From Pseudomonas gingeri (GTDB lineage Bacteria > Pseudomonadota > Gammaproteobacteria > Pseudomonadales > Pseudomonadaceae), in assembly GCF_013385425.1 (NCBI RefSeq), contig NZ_JACAQA010000027.1, positions 1-64,000 on the forward strand: a stretch of DNA of 64,000 bases. The letters run 5' to 3'. The position numbers were made by a program, and so were the translations under genes. Every line of letters begins with the position of its first letter. Positions within the stretch are counted from its first letter, which is position 1. The notes under the pieces were generated by a model that saw only the letters and a list, made by a program, of their open reading frames with translations, was not told where the DNA came from and searched no databases. This document shows positions 17,383 through 25,910 of this stretch, piece after piece.

Positions 17383-17799
17383 TTATCGGGCGTTGAGTTG
17401 CGCCAGCTGAGCCGTGTGCACGAAACACAGCTTGTTGCCCTCCGGATCACGGCAATAGGCACCGTAATAATCGGCGGCATAGTCAGGCCGCAAACCGGGC
17501 GCGCCTTCGTCGCGGGCCCCCAGCTCCAGCGCCTTGGTCCAGGCTGCGCGAACCTGGGCCTGGGACCCGGCGGCAAAACTCACCTGCACACCATTGCCCC
17601 AGGTCGCGGGCAGACCGTTGAACGGTTTCTGCACAAAGAACTGCGGCCAATCCCACCCCGGCATCTGCCAGCCGGCACCGGGCGGACCGCTGTCCTGGTC
17701 GTCGGCCATGCGCACCAGGCCAAGCTCGGCCAGTACCGCCCCATAGAAAGCGATCATCAACGGCAGATCACGGGCACCGAGCTGGATATGACTGAACAT
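17383..17799 (-). CDS. VOC (glyoxalase/bleomycin resistance) family protein
   Basis: A 138-residue single VOC-fold protein with the two beta-alpha-beta-beta-beta halves: FSHIQLGARDLPLMIAFYG at the start and YYGAYCRDPEGNKLCF at the end. Such proteins bind a divalent metal and act as lyases, dioxygenases or antibiotic binders. The role is not clear here. ATG 17799 has AAGGA upstream. It lies 41 nt after the AhpD-like gene and is probably co-transcribed with it. Confidence 0.85.
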   Translation of the reverse strand: MFSHIQLGARDLPLMIAFYGAVLAELGLVRMADDQDSGPPGAGWQMPGWDWPQFFVQKPFNGLPATWGNGVQVSFAAGSQAQVRAAWTKALELGARDEGAPGLRPDYAADYYGAYCRDPEGNKLCFVHTAQLAQLNAR

Positions 17800-17840
17800 G
17801 ACAAACCGTCCTTGGGTCTCTGCGGCAGCGAAGTGTCGCC

Positions 17841-18239
17841 TCAATCCAGCTTGAACGCCTCATCCAGCGGAATGCGATAACCGTTGGCCAGGCGATTGGT
17901 TTCGTTGGCCATGCCTACCACCGCCTGCAACTCGCCGAACATCTCGTCGGTCATCCCGGCCTTGCGCGCGGCGGCGGTGTGGGAAGCGATGCAATACGGA
18001 CAGTTATTGGTAACGCTGACCGCGACGTAGATCAGCTCCTTGGTCAGCGGGTCCAGCGCGCCGGGGGCCATGATCTCCTTGAGGCTTTCCCAGGTCCGGC
18101 GCAGGGTCGGCGGGTGCGCGGCCAGGCACTTCCAGAAGTTATTGACCTGGTCGACCTTGCGGGTATGCATGATGTCGTCGTAGACGGCGCGAACTTCCGG
18201 ATTGGCGTCTTCGTATTCGGTCAGATGCTGGGACGGCAT
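17841..18239 (-). CDS. Carboxymuconolactone decarboxylase / AhpD-like protein
   Basis: A 132-residue helical protein with the AhpD redox motif CPYCIASH near residue 80. Family members reduce peroxiredoxins through this CxxC pair or act as decarboxylases. ATG 18239 follows AGGAA by seven nt. It is upstream of the VOC gene in one unit, suggesting a detoxification or redox role. Confidence 0.87.
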   Translation of the reverse strand: MPSQHLTEYEDANPEVRAVYDDIMHTRKVDQVNNFWKCLAAHPPTLRRTWESLKEIMAPGALDPLTKELIYVAVSVTNNCPYCIASHTAAARKAGMTDEMFGELQAVVGMANETNRLANGYRIPLDEAFKLD

Positions 18240-18297
18240 GAACGGTTCCTCGGTGAGTGGACAGCGATGGATGAAACGAAGGTTATAGCTGAATCCG

Positions 18298-19320
18298 TCA
18301 GGACTGTGCCGATCCTTGCGATCCGCGTAAACGAAAACTCCCGGGGCTCTCCCCCGTCCACTGCTTGAACGCGCGGTGGAAGGCACTGGGCTCGCGAAAA
18401 CCCACTTCCTGGGCGATATCGGCAATGCTCATGGTGCTGCTGCGCAGCCGCTCGAAAGCGATCGCCCGACGCACTTCGTCCTTGATTTCCTGATAGGAAA
18501 AGCCCTCGCGCTGCAACGCCCGGCGCAGGCTGGCCAGGTGGATATCGAACTCCAGCGCCAGTTGCTCCAGGGTCGGCCAATGGTCATAACCACAGGCCCG
18601 CAAGCGCTGGTGGACCCGGGCGCTGAAACCCTCGCGATTGCGGAAACGGATAAACACCGACTGCGGCGCATCGCGCAAAAAAGTGTAGAGCGACTTGCGA
18701 TCCTGCAGCACCGGCAAGCGCAGGTATTCGCGCTCGAATTCGATCTCGGTCACCGCCGCGTCAAACTCCACGTAGGCGCCCCACAGCAGATGTTCATCGC
18801 CATGGGGCGGACGGGCATGGGCGAAGCGGGCACGGCTGATGGGAATGCGCCGTCCGGCCAGCCAGCACATCAGGCCGACGATCAGGATCAGGAAAGTTTC
18901 GGTAATCACCGCTTGCAGGTAAGGGTCCTGGGTCTCGGTGCGCATCACCACGACCACCCGCTTGCCACGGACCTGCACCTGGGCATCGATATCCCGCAGG
19001 AACAGGGCGAAATACTCCAGCGACAGACCCAGGGCCTTGCCCACGGTCGGCGCCTGGATCAGCCCCCGGCAGATCAGGGCAAAGCTGCCGATGGGCATGC
19101 CGTGGGAATCGAAGCCGAAGAACTCGTCGCCCAGTTCGCGGATCACCGTCAGCCAGAGTTGTGCCAGCAGCTTCGGTGCAACCCGCTCCCCCAGTTCGTC
19201 CAGGGAACGCTCGGCAAAGCCCGCGGCCTGCAGCAGCTCGGCAATGCGCTGCGGGCGGTCGAGAAAACGCACCAGCAGGGCTTTAATGAAGTAGGACGAC
19301 ACCGAATGTTTTTCTTTCAT
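18298..19320 (-). CDS. AraC-family regulator (Arabinose_bd domain)
   Basis: A 340-residue regulator of the OruR/ArgR-like group: an Arabinose_bd domain over residues 20-200 and a C-terminal HTH_18 with the second helix-turn-helix at MSIADIAQEVGFREPSAFHR. ATG 19320 is preferred to the in-frame TTG at 19329. It is divergent from the bktB-hbd-tetR operon across 159 nt and is the likely activator of that operon. The effector is probably an acyl compound, by inference from the target genes. Confidence 0.9.
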   Translation of the reverse strand: MKEKHSVSSYFIKALLVRFLDRPQRIAELLQAAGFAERSLDELGERVAPKLLAQLWLTVIRELGDEFFGFDSHGMPIGSFALICRGLIQAPTVGKALGLSLEYFALFLRDIDAQVQVRGKRVVVVMRTETQDPYLQAVITETFLILIVGLMCWLAGRRIPISRARFAHARPPHGDEHLLWGAYVEFDAAVTEIEFEREYLRLPVLQDRKSLYTFLRDAPQSVFIRFRNREGFSARVHQRLRACGYDHWPTLEQLALEFDIHLASLRRALQREGFSYQEIKDEVRRAIAFERLRSSTMSIADIAQEVGFREPSAFHRAFKQWTGESPGSFRLRGSQGSAQS

Positions 19321-19479
19321 GAATCCCAAGCTGCGTATGGCAAAAAGTCACAGGTTTACTGAGCAGTTTCGGCATAGGCCGAGTGGACCGACGGTCCTAG
19401 ACTGGCCGCACTGGATGAACTGCCTCCACTCCAACCAGGATCATGCAAGCTGATCCCCACAATAATCAGGACTGCCCCC

Positions 19480-20661
19480 ATGTCAAAGCCCGAAGTGTAT
19501 ATCGTCAGCGCCGCCCGTACCGCCATCGGTACTTTCGGCGGCTCGCTGAAAGACGTTCCCTTGAGCGAACTGGCCACCACCGCCGTCAAGGCCGCCCTGC
19601 AACGTAGTGACGTCGATCCGGCGCGGGTCGGCCATGTGGTGATGGGCAACGTGATCCCCACCGACACCCTGGACGCCTACCTGTCCCGGGTCGCCGCGAT
19701 CAACGCCGGCATTCCCAAGGAAACCCCGGCCTACAACGTCAACCGCCTCTGCGGCTCGGGCTTGCAGGCGATTGTCTCGGCGGCACAGACCCTGTTGCTT
19801 GGCGACGCCGATATCGCCATCGGTGCCGGCGCCGAATCCATGAGCCGCGGCCCTTACCTGCTGCCCTCGGCCCGTTGGGGCGCGCGCATGGGCAATGTCC
19901 AGGCCATCGACTACATGCTGGGCATTCTCCATGACCCGTTCCACGGCATCCATATGGGCATCACCGCCGAAAACATTGCCGAACGCAATGGCATTACCCG
20001 GCAGATGCAGGACGACCTGGCCCTGGAAGAACAGCTGCGCGCCAGCCGTGCCATCGAAGAGGGTCGTTTCGCCTCGCAGATCGTCCCGGTGGAAGTGCGC
20101 AGCCGCAAGGGCACTCAATTGTTCAGTGTCGACGAGCACCCGCGAGCGACTTCGCTGGAACAGTTGGCACAGATGAAAACCGCCTTCAAGAAAGACGGCA
20201 CCGTCACCGCCGGCAACGCCTCGGGCCTGAATGACGGCGCCGCCGCCCTGTTGCTGGCCACCGGCGCCGCGCTGCAGAGCGACGGCCTGAAACCCCTGGC
20301 CCGCCTGGTGGCCTACGCCCATGCCGGGCTCGAACCGGAACTGATGGGCCTGGGCCCGATCCCCGCCACGCGCCTGGCCCTCAAGCGCGCCGGCCTGACG
20401 GTGGCCGACCTGGATGTGATCGAAGCCAACGTCGCCTTCGCCGCCCAGGCCTGCGCCGTCAGCCAGGAGCTGGACTTCGACCCGGCCAAGGTCAACCCCA
20501 ACGGTTCCGGGATCGCCCTGGGCCATCCGGTGGGCGCCACCGGCGCGATCATCGCCACCAAACTGATTCATGAACTGCATCGCACCGGCGGCCGCTACGG
20601 CCTGGCCACCATGTGCATCGGCGGCGGCCAAGGTATCGCCGTTATCTTCGAACGGGTTTAA
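19480..20661 (+). CDS. bktB: Beta-ketothiolase (BktB-like)
   Basis: A 393-residue thiolase. C91 (NRLCGSGL), H349 (ALGHPVGATG) and C379 (CIGGGQG) are in place, and PNGSG before the histidine is typical of BktB, which handles longer 3-ketoacyl-CoA. The NEAF motif reads N317-V318-A-F: the asparagine is kept but glutamate is replaced by valine, encoded GTC. It is first in an operon with a 3-hydroxyacyl-CoA dehydrogenase and a TetR gene. Confidence 0.87.
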   Translation: MSKPEVYIVSAARTAIGTFGGSLKDVPLSELATTAVKAALQRSDVDPARVGHVVMGNVIPTDTLDAYLSRVAAINAGIPKETPAYNVNRLCGSGLQAIVSAAQTLLLGDADIAIGAGAESMSRGPYLLPSARWGARMGNVQAIDYMLGILHDPFHGIHMGITAENIAERNGITRQMQDDLALEEQLRASRAIEEGRFASQIVPVEVRSRKGTQLFSVDEHPRATSLEQLAQMKTAFKKDGTVTAGNASGLNDGAAALLLATGAALQSDGLKPLARLVAYAHAGLEPELMGLGPIPATRLALKRAGLTVADLDVIEANVAFAAQACAVSQELDFDPAKVNPNGSGIALGHPVGATGAIIATKLIHELHRTGGRYGLATMCIGGGQGIAVIFERV

Positions 20662-20673
20662 GGACAACAGAAC

Positions 20674-21528
20674 ATGAGTATTCAACGTATCGCCGTGATC
20701 GGCGCCGGCATCATGGGCAACGGGATTGCCCAGGTCTGCGCGGTGGCGGGTCTTGAAGTGTCGCTGATCGACGTCTCGCAGCAGGCCCTGGATAAAGGCC
20801 TGGCGACCCTGACCGGCAACCTCGACCGGCAAGTGCGCAAGGCCGTGATCACCCCCGAGGACAAGCAAGCCGCCCTCGGCCGCATCAGCCTGAGCAGCGA
20901 CTACGCGGTGCTGGCCCGGGCCGAACTGGTGATCGAGGCGGCCACGGAAAACCTCGAGCTGAAAAAACGCATTCTGCGGCAGGTGGCCGAAGTGGCCAGC
21001 GCCGAATGCATTATCGCCACCAACACCTCGTCGCTGTCGATCACCGAACTGGCGGCGGCCATCGACCAGCCCGGGCGTTTTATCGGCCTGCACTTCTTCA
21101 ATCCGGTGCCGATGATGGGCCTGCTGGAAGTCATCCGTGGCCTGCAGACCAGCGATGCCACCCATGCCCAGGCCATGGCCCTGGCCAGCCAGATCGGCAA
21201 GACCGCGGTCACCGCCCGCAACCGCCCGGGCTTTGTGGTCAATCGCATCCTCTGTCCGATGATCAACGAAGCCATTTTCGTGCTCCAGGAAGACCTGGCC
21301 AGCGCCGAAGATATCGACGCCGGCATGCAGTTGGGCTGCAACCAACCGATCGGCCCGCTGGCCCTGGCGGACCTGATCGGCCTGGACACCCTGCTGGCGA
21401 TCATGGAAAGCCTGCACTCGGGCTTCGACGAACCCAAGTACCGTCCGGCGCAGTTGCTCAAGGAAATGGTGGCCGCCGGTTATCTGGGCCGTAAAAGCGG
21501 TCGCGGCTTCTATAGCTACGAGCGCTGA
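20674..21528 (+). CDS. 3-hydroxybutyryl-CoA dehydrogenase (Hbd/PaaH type)
   Basis: A 284-residue NAD-dependent dehydrogenase. The Rossmann loop is IGAGIMGNGIAQ at residues 9-20, the catalytic histidine lies in GLHFFNPVP and the family motif RPGFVVNRI begins the C-terminal domain. It converts 3-hydroxyacyl-CoA to the 3-keto form that the preceding thiolase cleaves. It starts 12 nt after bktB. Carnitine dehydrogenase is a relative, but the length and C-terminus fit Hbd better. Confidence 0.91.
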   Translation: MSIQRIAVIGAGIMGNGIAQVCAVAGLEVSLIDVSQQALDKGLATLTGNLDRQVRKAVITPEDKQAALGRISLSSDYAVLARAELVIEAATENLELKKRILRQVAEVASAECIIATNTSSLSITELAAAIDQPGRFIGLHFFNPVPMMGLLEVIRGLQTSDATHAQAMALASQIGKTAVTARNRPGFVVNRILCPMINEAIFVLQEDLASAEDIDAGMQLGCNQPIGPLALADLIGLDTLLAIMESLHSGFDEPKYRPAQLLKEMVAAGYLGRKSGRGFYSYER

Positions 21529-21533
21529 TCGTC

Positions 21534-22160
21534 ATGCCCCGTGCAGCCCTCGCCGCCGTGCCGGAAGCCGAGCTTCAGGCACGGGCCTCGCGCCATCTGC
21601 AAACCCGCGAAAAAGCCGTGGCGCTGTTTGCCCGGCGCGGGTTCGCCCAAGTGGGCTTGCGTGAACTGGCCGGGCACCTGGGCATCCAGGCGGGCTCGAT
21701 CTACAACCATATCGAGAGCAAGCAGGCCTTGCTCTTCGAACTGATCGAGAGTCTGCACCTGGAGCTGTTGGGGATTGTCACGCAACCGGTGCGCAGCGCG
21801 CGCTCGGCGGAAAAGCGTCTGAACGAGCTGATTGCCGCGCACCTGGACCTGCATCGCGCCAAGGGTGATTTCTTCCGGGTCGCCGAGCATGAGTTCCATT
21901 GCCTGGAAGCCGCGCACCAGGCAGCGATCCTGGTCTTGCGCAGGCGTTATGAAAGTCATCTGATCAAGTTGCTGGGGCCGTTGGGCTTGTCGACCGACGC
22001 CACCCTGGCCCTGACCACCGTGCGGACCTTTCTCTGCCTGCTGAACAACCTGCCGGCCTGGACCGAGGAAGCCGGACTGGATGCGGCGACCTATCGGGCG
22101 TTGATGCACAATATCGCGCTGGGGGCGGTCAAGGGTGCGCTGAGCAAACCGCCCTTGTAG
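21534..22160 (+). CDS. TetR-family transcriptional regulator
   Basis: A 208-residue regulator with an N-terminal TetR helix-turn-helix (GLRELAGHLGIQAGSIYNHIESKQALL, near residues 42-66, described by its ends only) and a ligand domain resembling FadR/PaaR-type regulators of acyl-CoA pathways. It starts 5 nt after the dehydrogenase stop, so it is co-expressed and may repress the operon together with the divergent AraC protein. Confidence 0.88.
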   Translation: MPRAALAAVPEAELQARASRHLQTREKAVALFARRGFAQVGLRELAGHLGIQAGSIYNHIESKQALLFELIESLHLELLGIVTQPVRSARSAEKRLNELIAAHLDLHRAKGDFFRVAEHEFHCLEAAHQAAILVLRRRYESHLIKLLGPLGLSTDATLALTTVRTFLCLLNNLPAWTEEAGLDAATYRALMHNIALGAVKGALSKPPL

Positions 22161-22170
22161 GAGCCAGGGG

Positions 22171-22521
22171 TTACAGGCAGGTTGCTAGCGCGGCCAGCCT
22201 TCTCACACCAATCGGCTTGCTGACGGTCGCGTAGTAGTCGACCCGCGTGTCCGCGCCTTCGCGGCGCACGTCGGCAAAAAACTCCGAGCCCCGGGTATAA
22301 ACGGTCGAGCCGCTCTTGTAGCCGGGTTGCAGATAAGCTGCCGCATCGACACCGAACACCGCCTCTTCCTGCCAGGCAAACTGAATGCACTGGGCCACGA
22401 CATCCTCGGCCTTGCTCGACGTGAAGCTCTTGGTCGGCCCGGTGGTACGGGTCTGGTTCATCGCAGGCCCCATGCAGCCCGCCAACGCCACTGCCGCCAA
22501 CGCCCCGATTAACATCCGCAT
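22171..22521 (-). CDS. Small lipoprotein of unknown function
   Basis: A 116-residue protein with a lipobox L13-A-G-C16, so it should be lipid-anchored. The mature part has a SKAEDVVAQCIQFAW helix and a C-terminal YYATVSKPIG strand region. Three in-frame ATG codons compete; 22521 is chosen because AGGGA lies six nt upstream. It is convergent with the TetR gene (10 nt apart). Function is not known. Confidence 0.8.
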   Translation of the reverse strand: MRMLIGALAAVALAGCMGPAMNQTRTTGPTKSFTSSKAEDVVAQCIQFAWQEEAVFGVDAAAYLQPGYKSGSTVYTRGSEFFADVRREGADTRVDYYATVSKPIGVRRLAALATCL

Positions 22522-22715
22522 GACCATTCCCTGCCGAAAAAAAGAAGCGACTTTAGCATTGTGGCGACTCAATACGAATCACTACCGCGCAAAAGGCCTC
22601 ACGCTGTCAAAAGCCACTCTCCCCGCCCCCGGTCCGCTCGCCTGCGACGTCGCAGCGGGTTGCACAAACGTGCCCGGTTGTCCAAGCTCTGCCCACTGAT
22701 TCAAGGATGGCTCAT

Positions 22716-24056
22716 ATGTTCAAGACGTATTTCAACAGGGCACGACCGGGCCTGTGCCTGCTGTTCAGCGCACTGGCTTGCTCCACGGCCCTCGCCGAAA
22801 CAGCGCCTGCCCCCTTCCCGGATGCCACCGCCAGCGACCCGACGAAACTCGGCTGGATGATCGGCGCCCCGCCGCCGGCCGATCGCATCCTGCGCTTCGA
22901 GGACGGCAGCTATTTCCGTTTCCCGGCCCTGCGCTGGAGCGTCTCGCACTTTCGCCAGTTGATGCCCACCACCAATGTGTCCCGGGGCCTTGAAGGCCCG
23001 GTTGCGTTGCCATCGGCCTTGCGCAATGACATTGATCGCCTGAGCTTCACCACCCTCGACACGAAAACGCCGATGACCTGGGAACAATCCCTGGCGGCGA
23101 CCTACACCGACGGCATCGTGGTATTGCACCGTGGCAAGGTGGTGTACGAGCGCTACTTCGGCTCGCTTACTCCCCAGGGCCAGCACGCCGCGATGTCGGT
23201 GACCAAGTCGGTGATCGGTACCCTGGGCGCGACGCTGGTGGCCGAAGGGCTGATCGATGTGAACAAGGAGGTCAAGGACTATGTGCCGGAGCTGGCGAAG
23301 TCGGCCTTCGGCAGTGCCAGCGTGCGCCAGGTACTGGACATGACCACGGCGCTGGACTACAGCGAAGACTACGGCGACCCGAATGCCGGTGTCTGGGCCC
23401 ACGCCCAGGCCGGCAACCCCTTGCCCAAGCCCGCCGACTACCAGGGCCCGCGCACCTACTACGAATTTCTCCAGACCGTGCAACCGCAAGGTGAGAACGG
23501 CAATGCCTTCTCCTACAAGACCGTCAACACCGACGTGCTCGGCTGGGTGATCGCCCGGGCCACCGGGCATAACGTGGCGCAGGTGCTGTCGGAACGGATC
23601 TGGAGCCGCATGGGCGCCGAGCAGGATGCTTATTTCACCGTTGACTCGATTGGCACGCCGTTCGCCGGCGGTGGTCTGAATACAGGTCTGCGAGACCTGG
23701 CACGCTTCGGCGAAATGCTCCGTAACGACGGCCGCGCCAACGGCCAGCAGATCGTACCGGCTAAGGTGGTCGAGGATATTCGACGTGGGGCTGACAAGGC
23801 CGCATTCGCCAAAGCCGGATACTCGCTGCTCAAGGGCTGGAGCTATCGCGACATGTGGTGGGTGACCCATAACAACCACGGGGCCTATATGGCCCGGGGC
23901 GTCCATGGCCAGCGGATCTATATCGATCCCAAGGCCGAGATGGTGATCGTGCGTTATGCCTCCCACCCGGTGGCAAGCAATTCGGCGAACGACCCGGTGA
24001 CCTTGCCGGCGTTCGAGGCATTGGGGAATTTCCTGCTGGAGCATCCGCAGAAGTAA
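22716..24056 (+). CDS. Serine hydrolase, class C beta-lactamase fold (NylB-like)
   Basis: A 446-residue exported hydrolase. A Sec signal ends near STALAET (residue 28). The nucleophile motif is SVTK (about residue 163) and the tyrosine motif lies in SYKTVN; a third-box-like GVHGQ occurs near the C-terminus. Relatives include 6-aminohexanoate-dimer hydrolase and esterase EstB. ATG 22716 is eight nt after AAGGA. It is a single gene ending at a REP pair. The substrate is not known. Confidence 0.85.
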   Translation: MFKTYFNRARPGLCLLFSALACSTALAETAPAPFPDATASDPTKLGWMIGAPPPADRILRFEDGSYFRFPALRWSVSHFRQLMPTTNVSRGLEGPVALPSALRNDIDRLSFTTLDTKTPMTWEQSLAATYTDGIVVLHRGKVVYERYFGSLTPQGQHAAMSVTKSVIGTLGATLVAEGLIDVNKEVKDYVPELAKSAFGSASVRQVLDMTTALDYSEDYGDPNAGVWAHAQAGNPLPKPADYQGPRTYYEFLQTVQPQGENGNAFSYKTVNTDVLGWVIARATGHNVAQVLSERIWSRMGAEQDAYFTVDSIGTPFAGGGLNTGLRDLARFGEMLRNDGRANGQQIVPAKVVEDIRRGADKAAFAKAGYSLLKGWSYRDMWWVTHNNHGAYMARGVHGQRIYIDPKAEMVIVRYASHPVASNSANDPVTLPAFEALGNFLLEHPQK

Positions 24057-24105
24057 CCCGTTCCGGAGCCTGAATCCTTGAGCCTTGCGTCGCCTGAATC
24101 GACGC

Positions 24106-24196
24106 CTTCGCGGGCAAGCCCTGCTCCTACAGTGATCTGTCGTACACAATATGGGTGAGCGACACATCACTGTAGGAGCAGGGCTTGCCCGCGAAG
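24106..24196. repeat. REP pair in reversed (tail-to-tail) layout, GCAGGGCTTG class
   Basis: Two perfect 31-nt inverted arms at 24106-24136 and 24166-24196. Unlike the other pairs in the window, the CTCCTACAG ends face each other inward. It lies between convergent genes and can act as a bidirectional stem-loop. Confidence 0.85.
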
Positions 24197-24243
24197 AGGC
24201 CCCAGAGCCTTACACCCTCCCCAAGAACGCCTCACTCGCCCGT

Positions 24244-25854
24244 TCAGGCATCCTCGAGAATCAGGTCCGCGCCCTTCTCCGCCACCATCAGCACCGCCGC
24301 GTGGGTATTGCCCGACGTCACGTTGGGGAAAATCGACGCATCGACAATCCGCAATCCCTTCATCCCATGCACCTTCAGGCGCTTGTCGACCACCGACACC
24401 TGCGGATCCGAACCCATCGCACACGAACCGCACAGGTGATAGATCGACCCGCTGTTCTCGCGGAAATACTCCAGCATCGCCGCGTCGTCATTCACCGCCT
24501 TGCCCGGCAACACTTCATCGACGGTAATCGCCCGCAACGCCGGCGCCAGCATGATCTTGCGAATCAGCCGGCTGCCCTGCAACACCTCGTCGATATCCTT
24601 CTCGGTGCTCAGGTAGTTCGGGTCGATCAGCGCCGCATCCGCCGGGTTCTTCGAGGCGATCCGCACGCTGCCGCGACTGGTCGGCCGGCACGGGTTGAAG
24701 CACAACAGGAAGCCCGAATACGGCTCCGGCTTGAGGCTGGCCTTGTTGTTCTTCGGTATCTGGTACGACAAGGGATTGAAGTACATCTGCAGGTTCGGGT
24801 GCGCCTGCTCTTCATTGCCGCGGAAGAACCCGCCGGCCTGGTTGACGCTCATGGCCAGCGCACCCTTGCGGGTCAGCAGGTATTGCAGGCCCAGCTTGAG
24901 CTGGCCGAACAACGAGCTCAGCTCATCGTTCAAGGTCGGGATATTGGCCTTGTAGTAGTAGCTCACGCACAGGTGATCCTGCAGGTTCTGCCCCACCGCC
25001 GGCAGATGCTTGACCACCGGCACCCGGTGTTCGCTCAACAGTGTCTGGTCACCGACCCCGGACAGTTGCAGGATCTTCGGCGTATCCACCGCACCGGCAC
25101 ACAGGATCACTTCCTTGTTGGCCTTGAACGAGCGCGCCACGCCGTGCTGGCTGATGGAAATGCCGATGGCCCGCAGGTCGTTGTCGAACAACACCCGATC
25201 CACCAAGGCATGGTGTTCGACGGTGAGGTTCGGTCGGCTCAGTGCCGGGTGCAGGTGGGCGAAGCTACTGGAGCTGCGCTGGCCATTGCGGGTGTTGACG
25301 TCATAGACCCCCGCCCCTTCGAACTTCGGTCCATTGAAGTCGTCGCTGCGCTGATAACCCAACTGCTGGCAGCCTTCGAGAAATACATCGCAGATCGGGT
25401 GCGTATGCCCCTGCATCGGCGTGATGCTGATCGGCCCGCTGCCGCCGTGATATTCGGTATCGCCCAGCGGGTGATTTTCCAGCTTGCGGAAGTACGGCAA
25501 CACGTCCTTGAACGCCCAGCCGTCATTGCCGTTGGCCGCCCAGTCATCGAAGTCATGGGCCTGGCCACGCACGTAGACCATGGCGTTGATCGAACCCGAA
25601 CCGCCCTGGACCTTGCCCCGGGGCGCGTAGATTTCCCGGTTGTGCAGTTGCTTCTGCGGCTGGCTGTAGTACATCCAGTTGAAGGTCGGGTTGTAATACA
25701 TCTTGGCGAAACCGACCGGGATCTTGAACCAGAACGAAGCGTCCTTGCCGCCCGCTTCCAGCAACAGGACCGAGTATTTCCCCGAAGCCGACAAGCGGTT
25801 GGCGAGGATGCAACCGGCGGCGCCCGCGCCGGCGATGATGTAGTCGTATGTCAT
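24244..25854 (-). CDS. GMC-family FAD-dependent alcohol dehydrogenase (choline dehydrogenase-like)
   Basis: A 536-residue flavoprotein. The FAD loop is AGAGAAGCILANRL at residues 8-21, the first GMC signature includes QGGSGSINAMVYVRG, the second is GAVDTPKILQLSGVG, and the C-terminal active site has H473 (YHLCGSCAMG) and GNTHA at 515-519. It oxidises an alcohol to an aldehyde and passes electrons to a quinone or cytochrome. It is last in the ALDH-MFS-MR/MLE-GMC operon, so its product may be the substrate of the ALDH. ATG 25854 begins MTYDYIIAGAG. Confidence 0.88.
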   Translation of the reverse strand: MTYDYIIAGAGAAGCILANRLSASGKYSVLLLEAGGKDASFWFKIPVGFAKMYYNPTFNWMYYSQPQKQLHNREIYAPRGKVQGGSGSINAMVYVRGQAHDFDDWAANGNDGWAFKDVLPYFRKLENHPLGDTEYHGGSGPISITPMQGHTHPICDVFLEGCQQLGYQRSDDFNGPKFEGAGVYDVNTRNGQRSSSSFAHLHPALSRPNLTVEHHALVDRVLFDNDLRAIGISISQHGVARSFKANKEVILCAGAVDTPKILQLSGVGDQTLLSEHRVPVVKHLPAVGQNLQDHLCVSYYYKANIPTLNDELSSLFGQLKLGLQYLLTRKGALAMSVNQAGGFFRGNEEQAHPNLQMYFNPLSYQIPKNNKASLKPEPYSGFLLCFNPCRPTSRGSVRIASKNPADAALIDPNYLSTEKDIDEVLQGSRLIRKIMLAPALRAITVDEVLPGKAVNDDAAMLEYFRENSGSIYHLCGSCAMGSDPQVSVVDKRLKVHGMKGLRIVDASIFPNVTSGNTHAAVLMVAEKGADLILEDA

Positions 25855-25910
25855 GCAGGTTACCGCTGATTCGTTGAAAACGCCGCCCTGTCCCAGGGCG
25901 GCAGGATGGC

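Noticed and set aside
20674..21528. L-carnitine dehydrogenase, given dhcAB nearby
   Set aside because: Carnitine dehydrogenases are longer or differ in the C-terminal domain; the sequence and bktB linkage fit 3-hydroxybutyryl-CoA dehydrogenase.
22157..22182. REP arm after the TetR gene
   Set aside because: Only TGTAGGAGCCAGG is present, with no partner; treated as chance or remnant.
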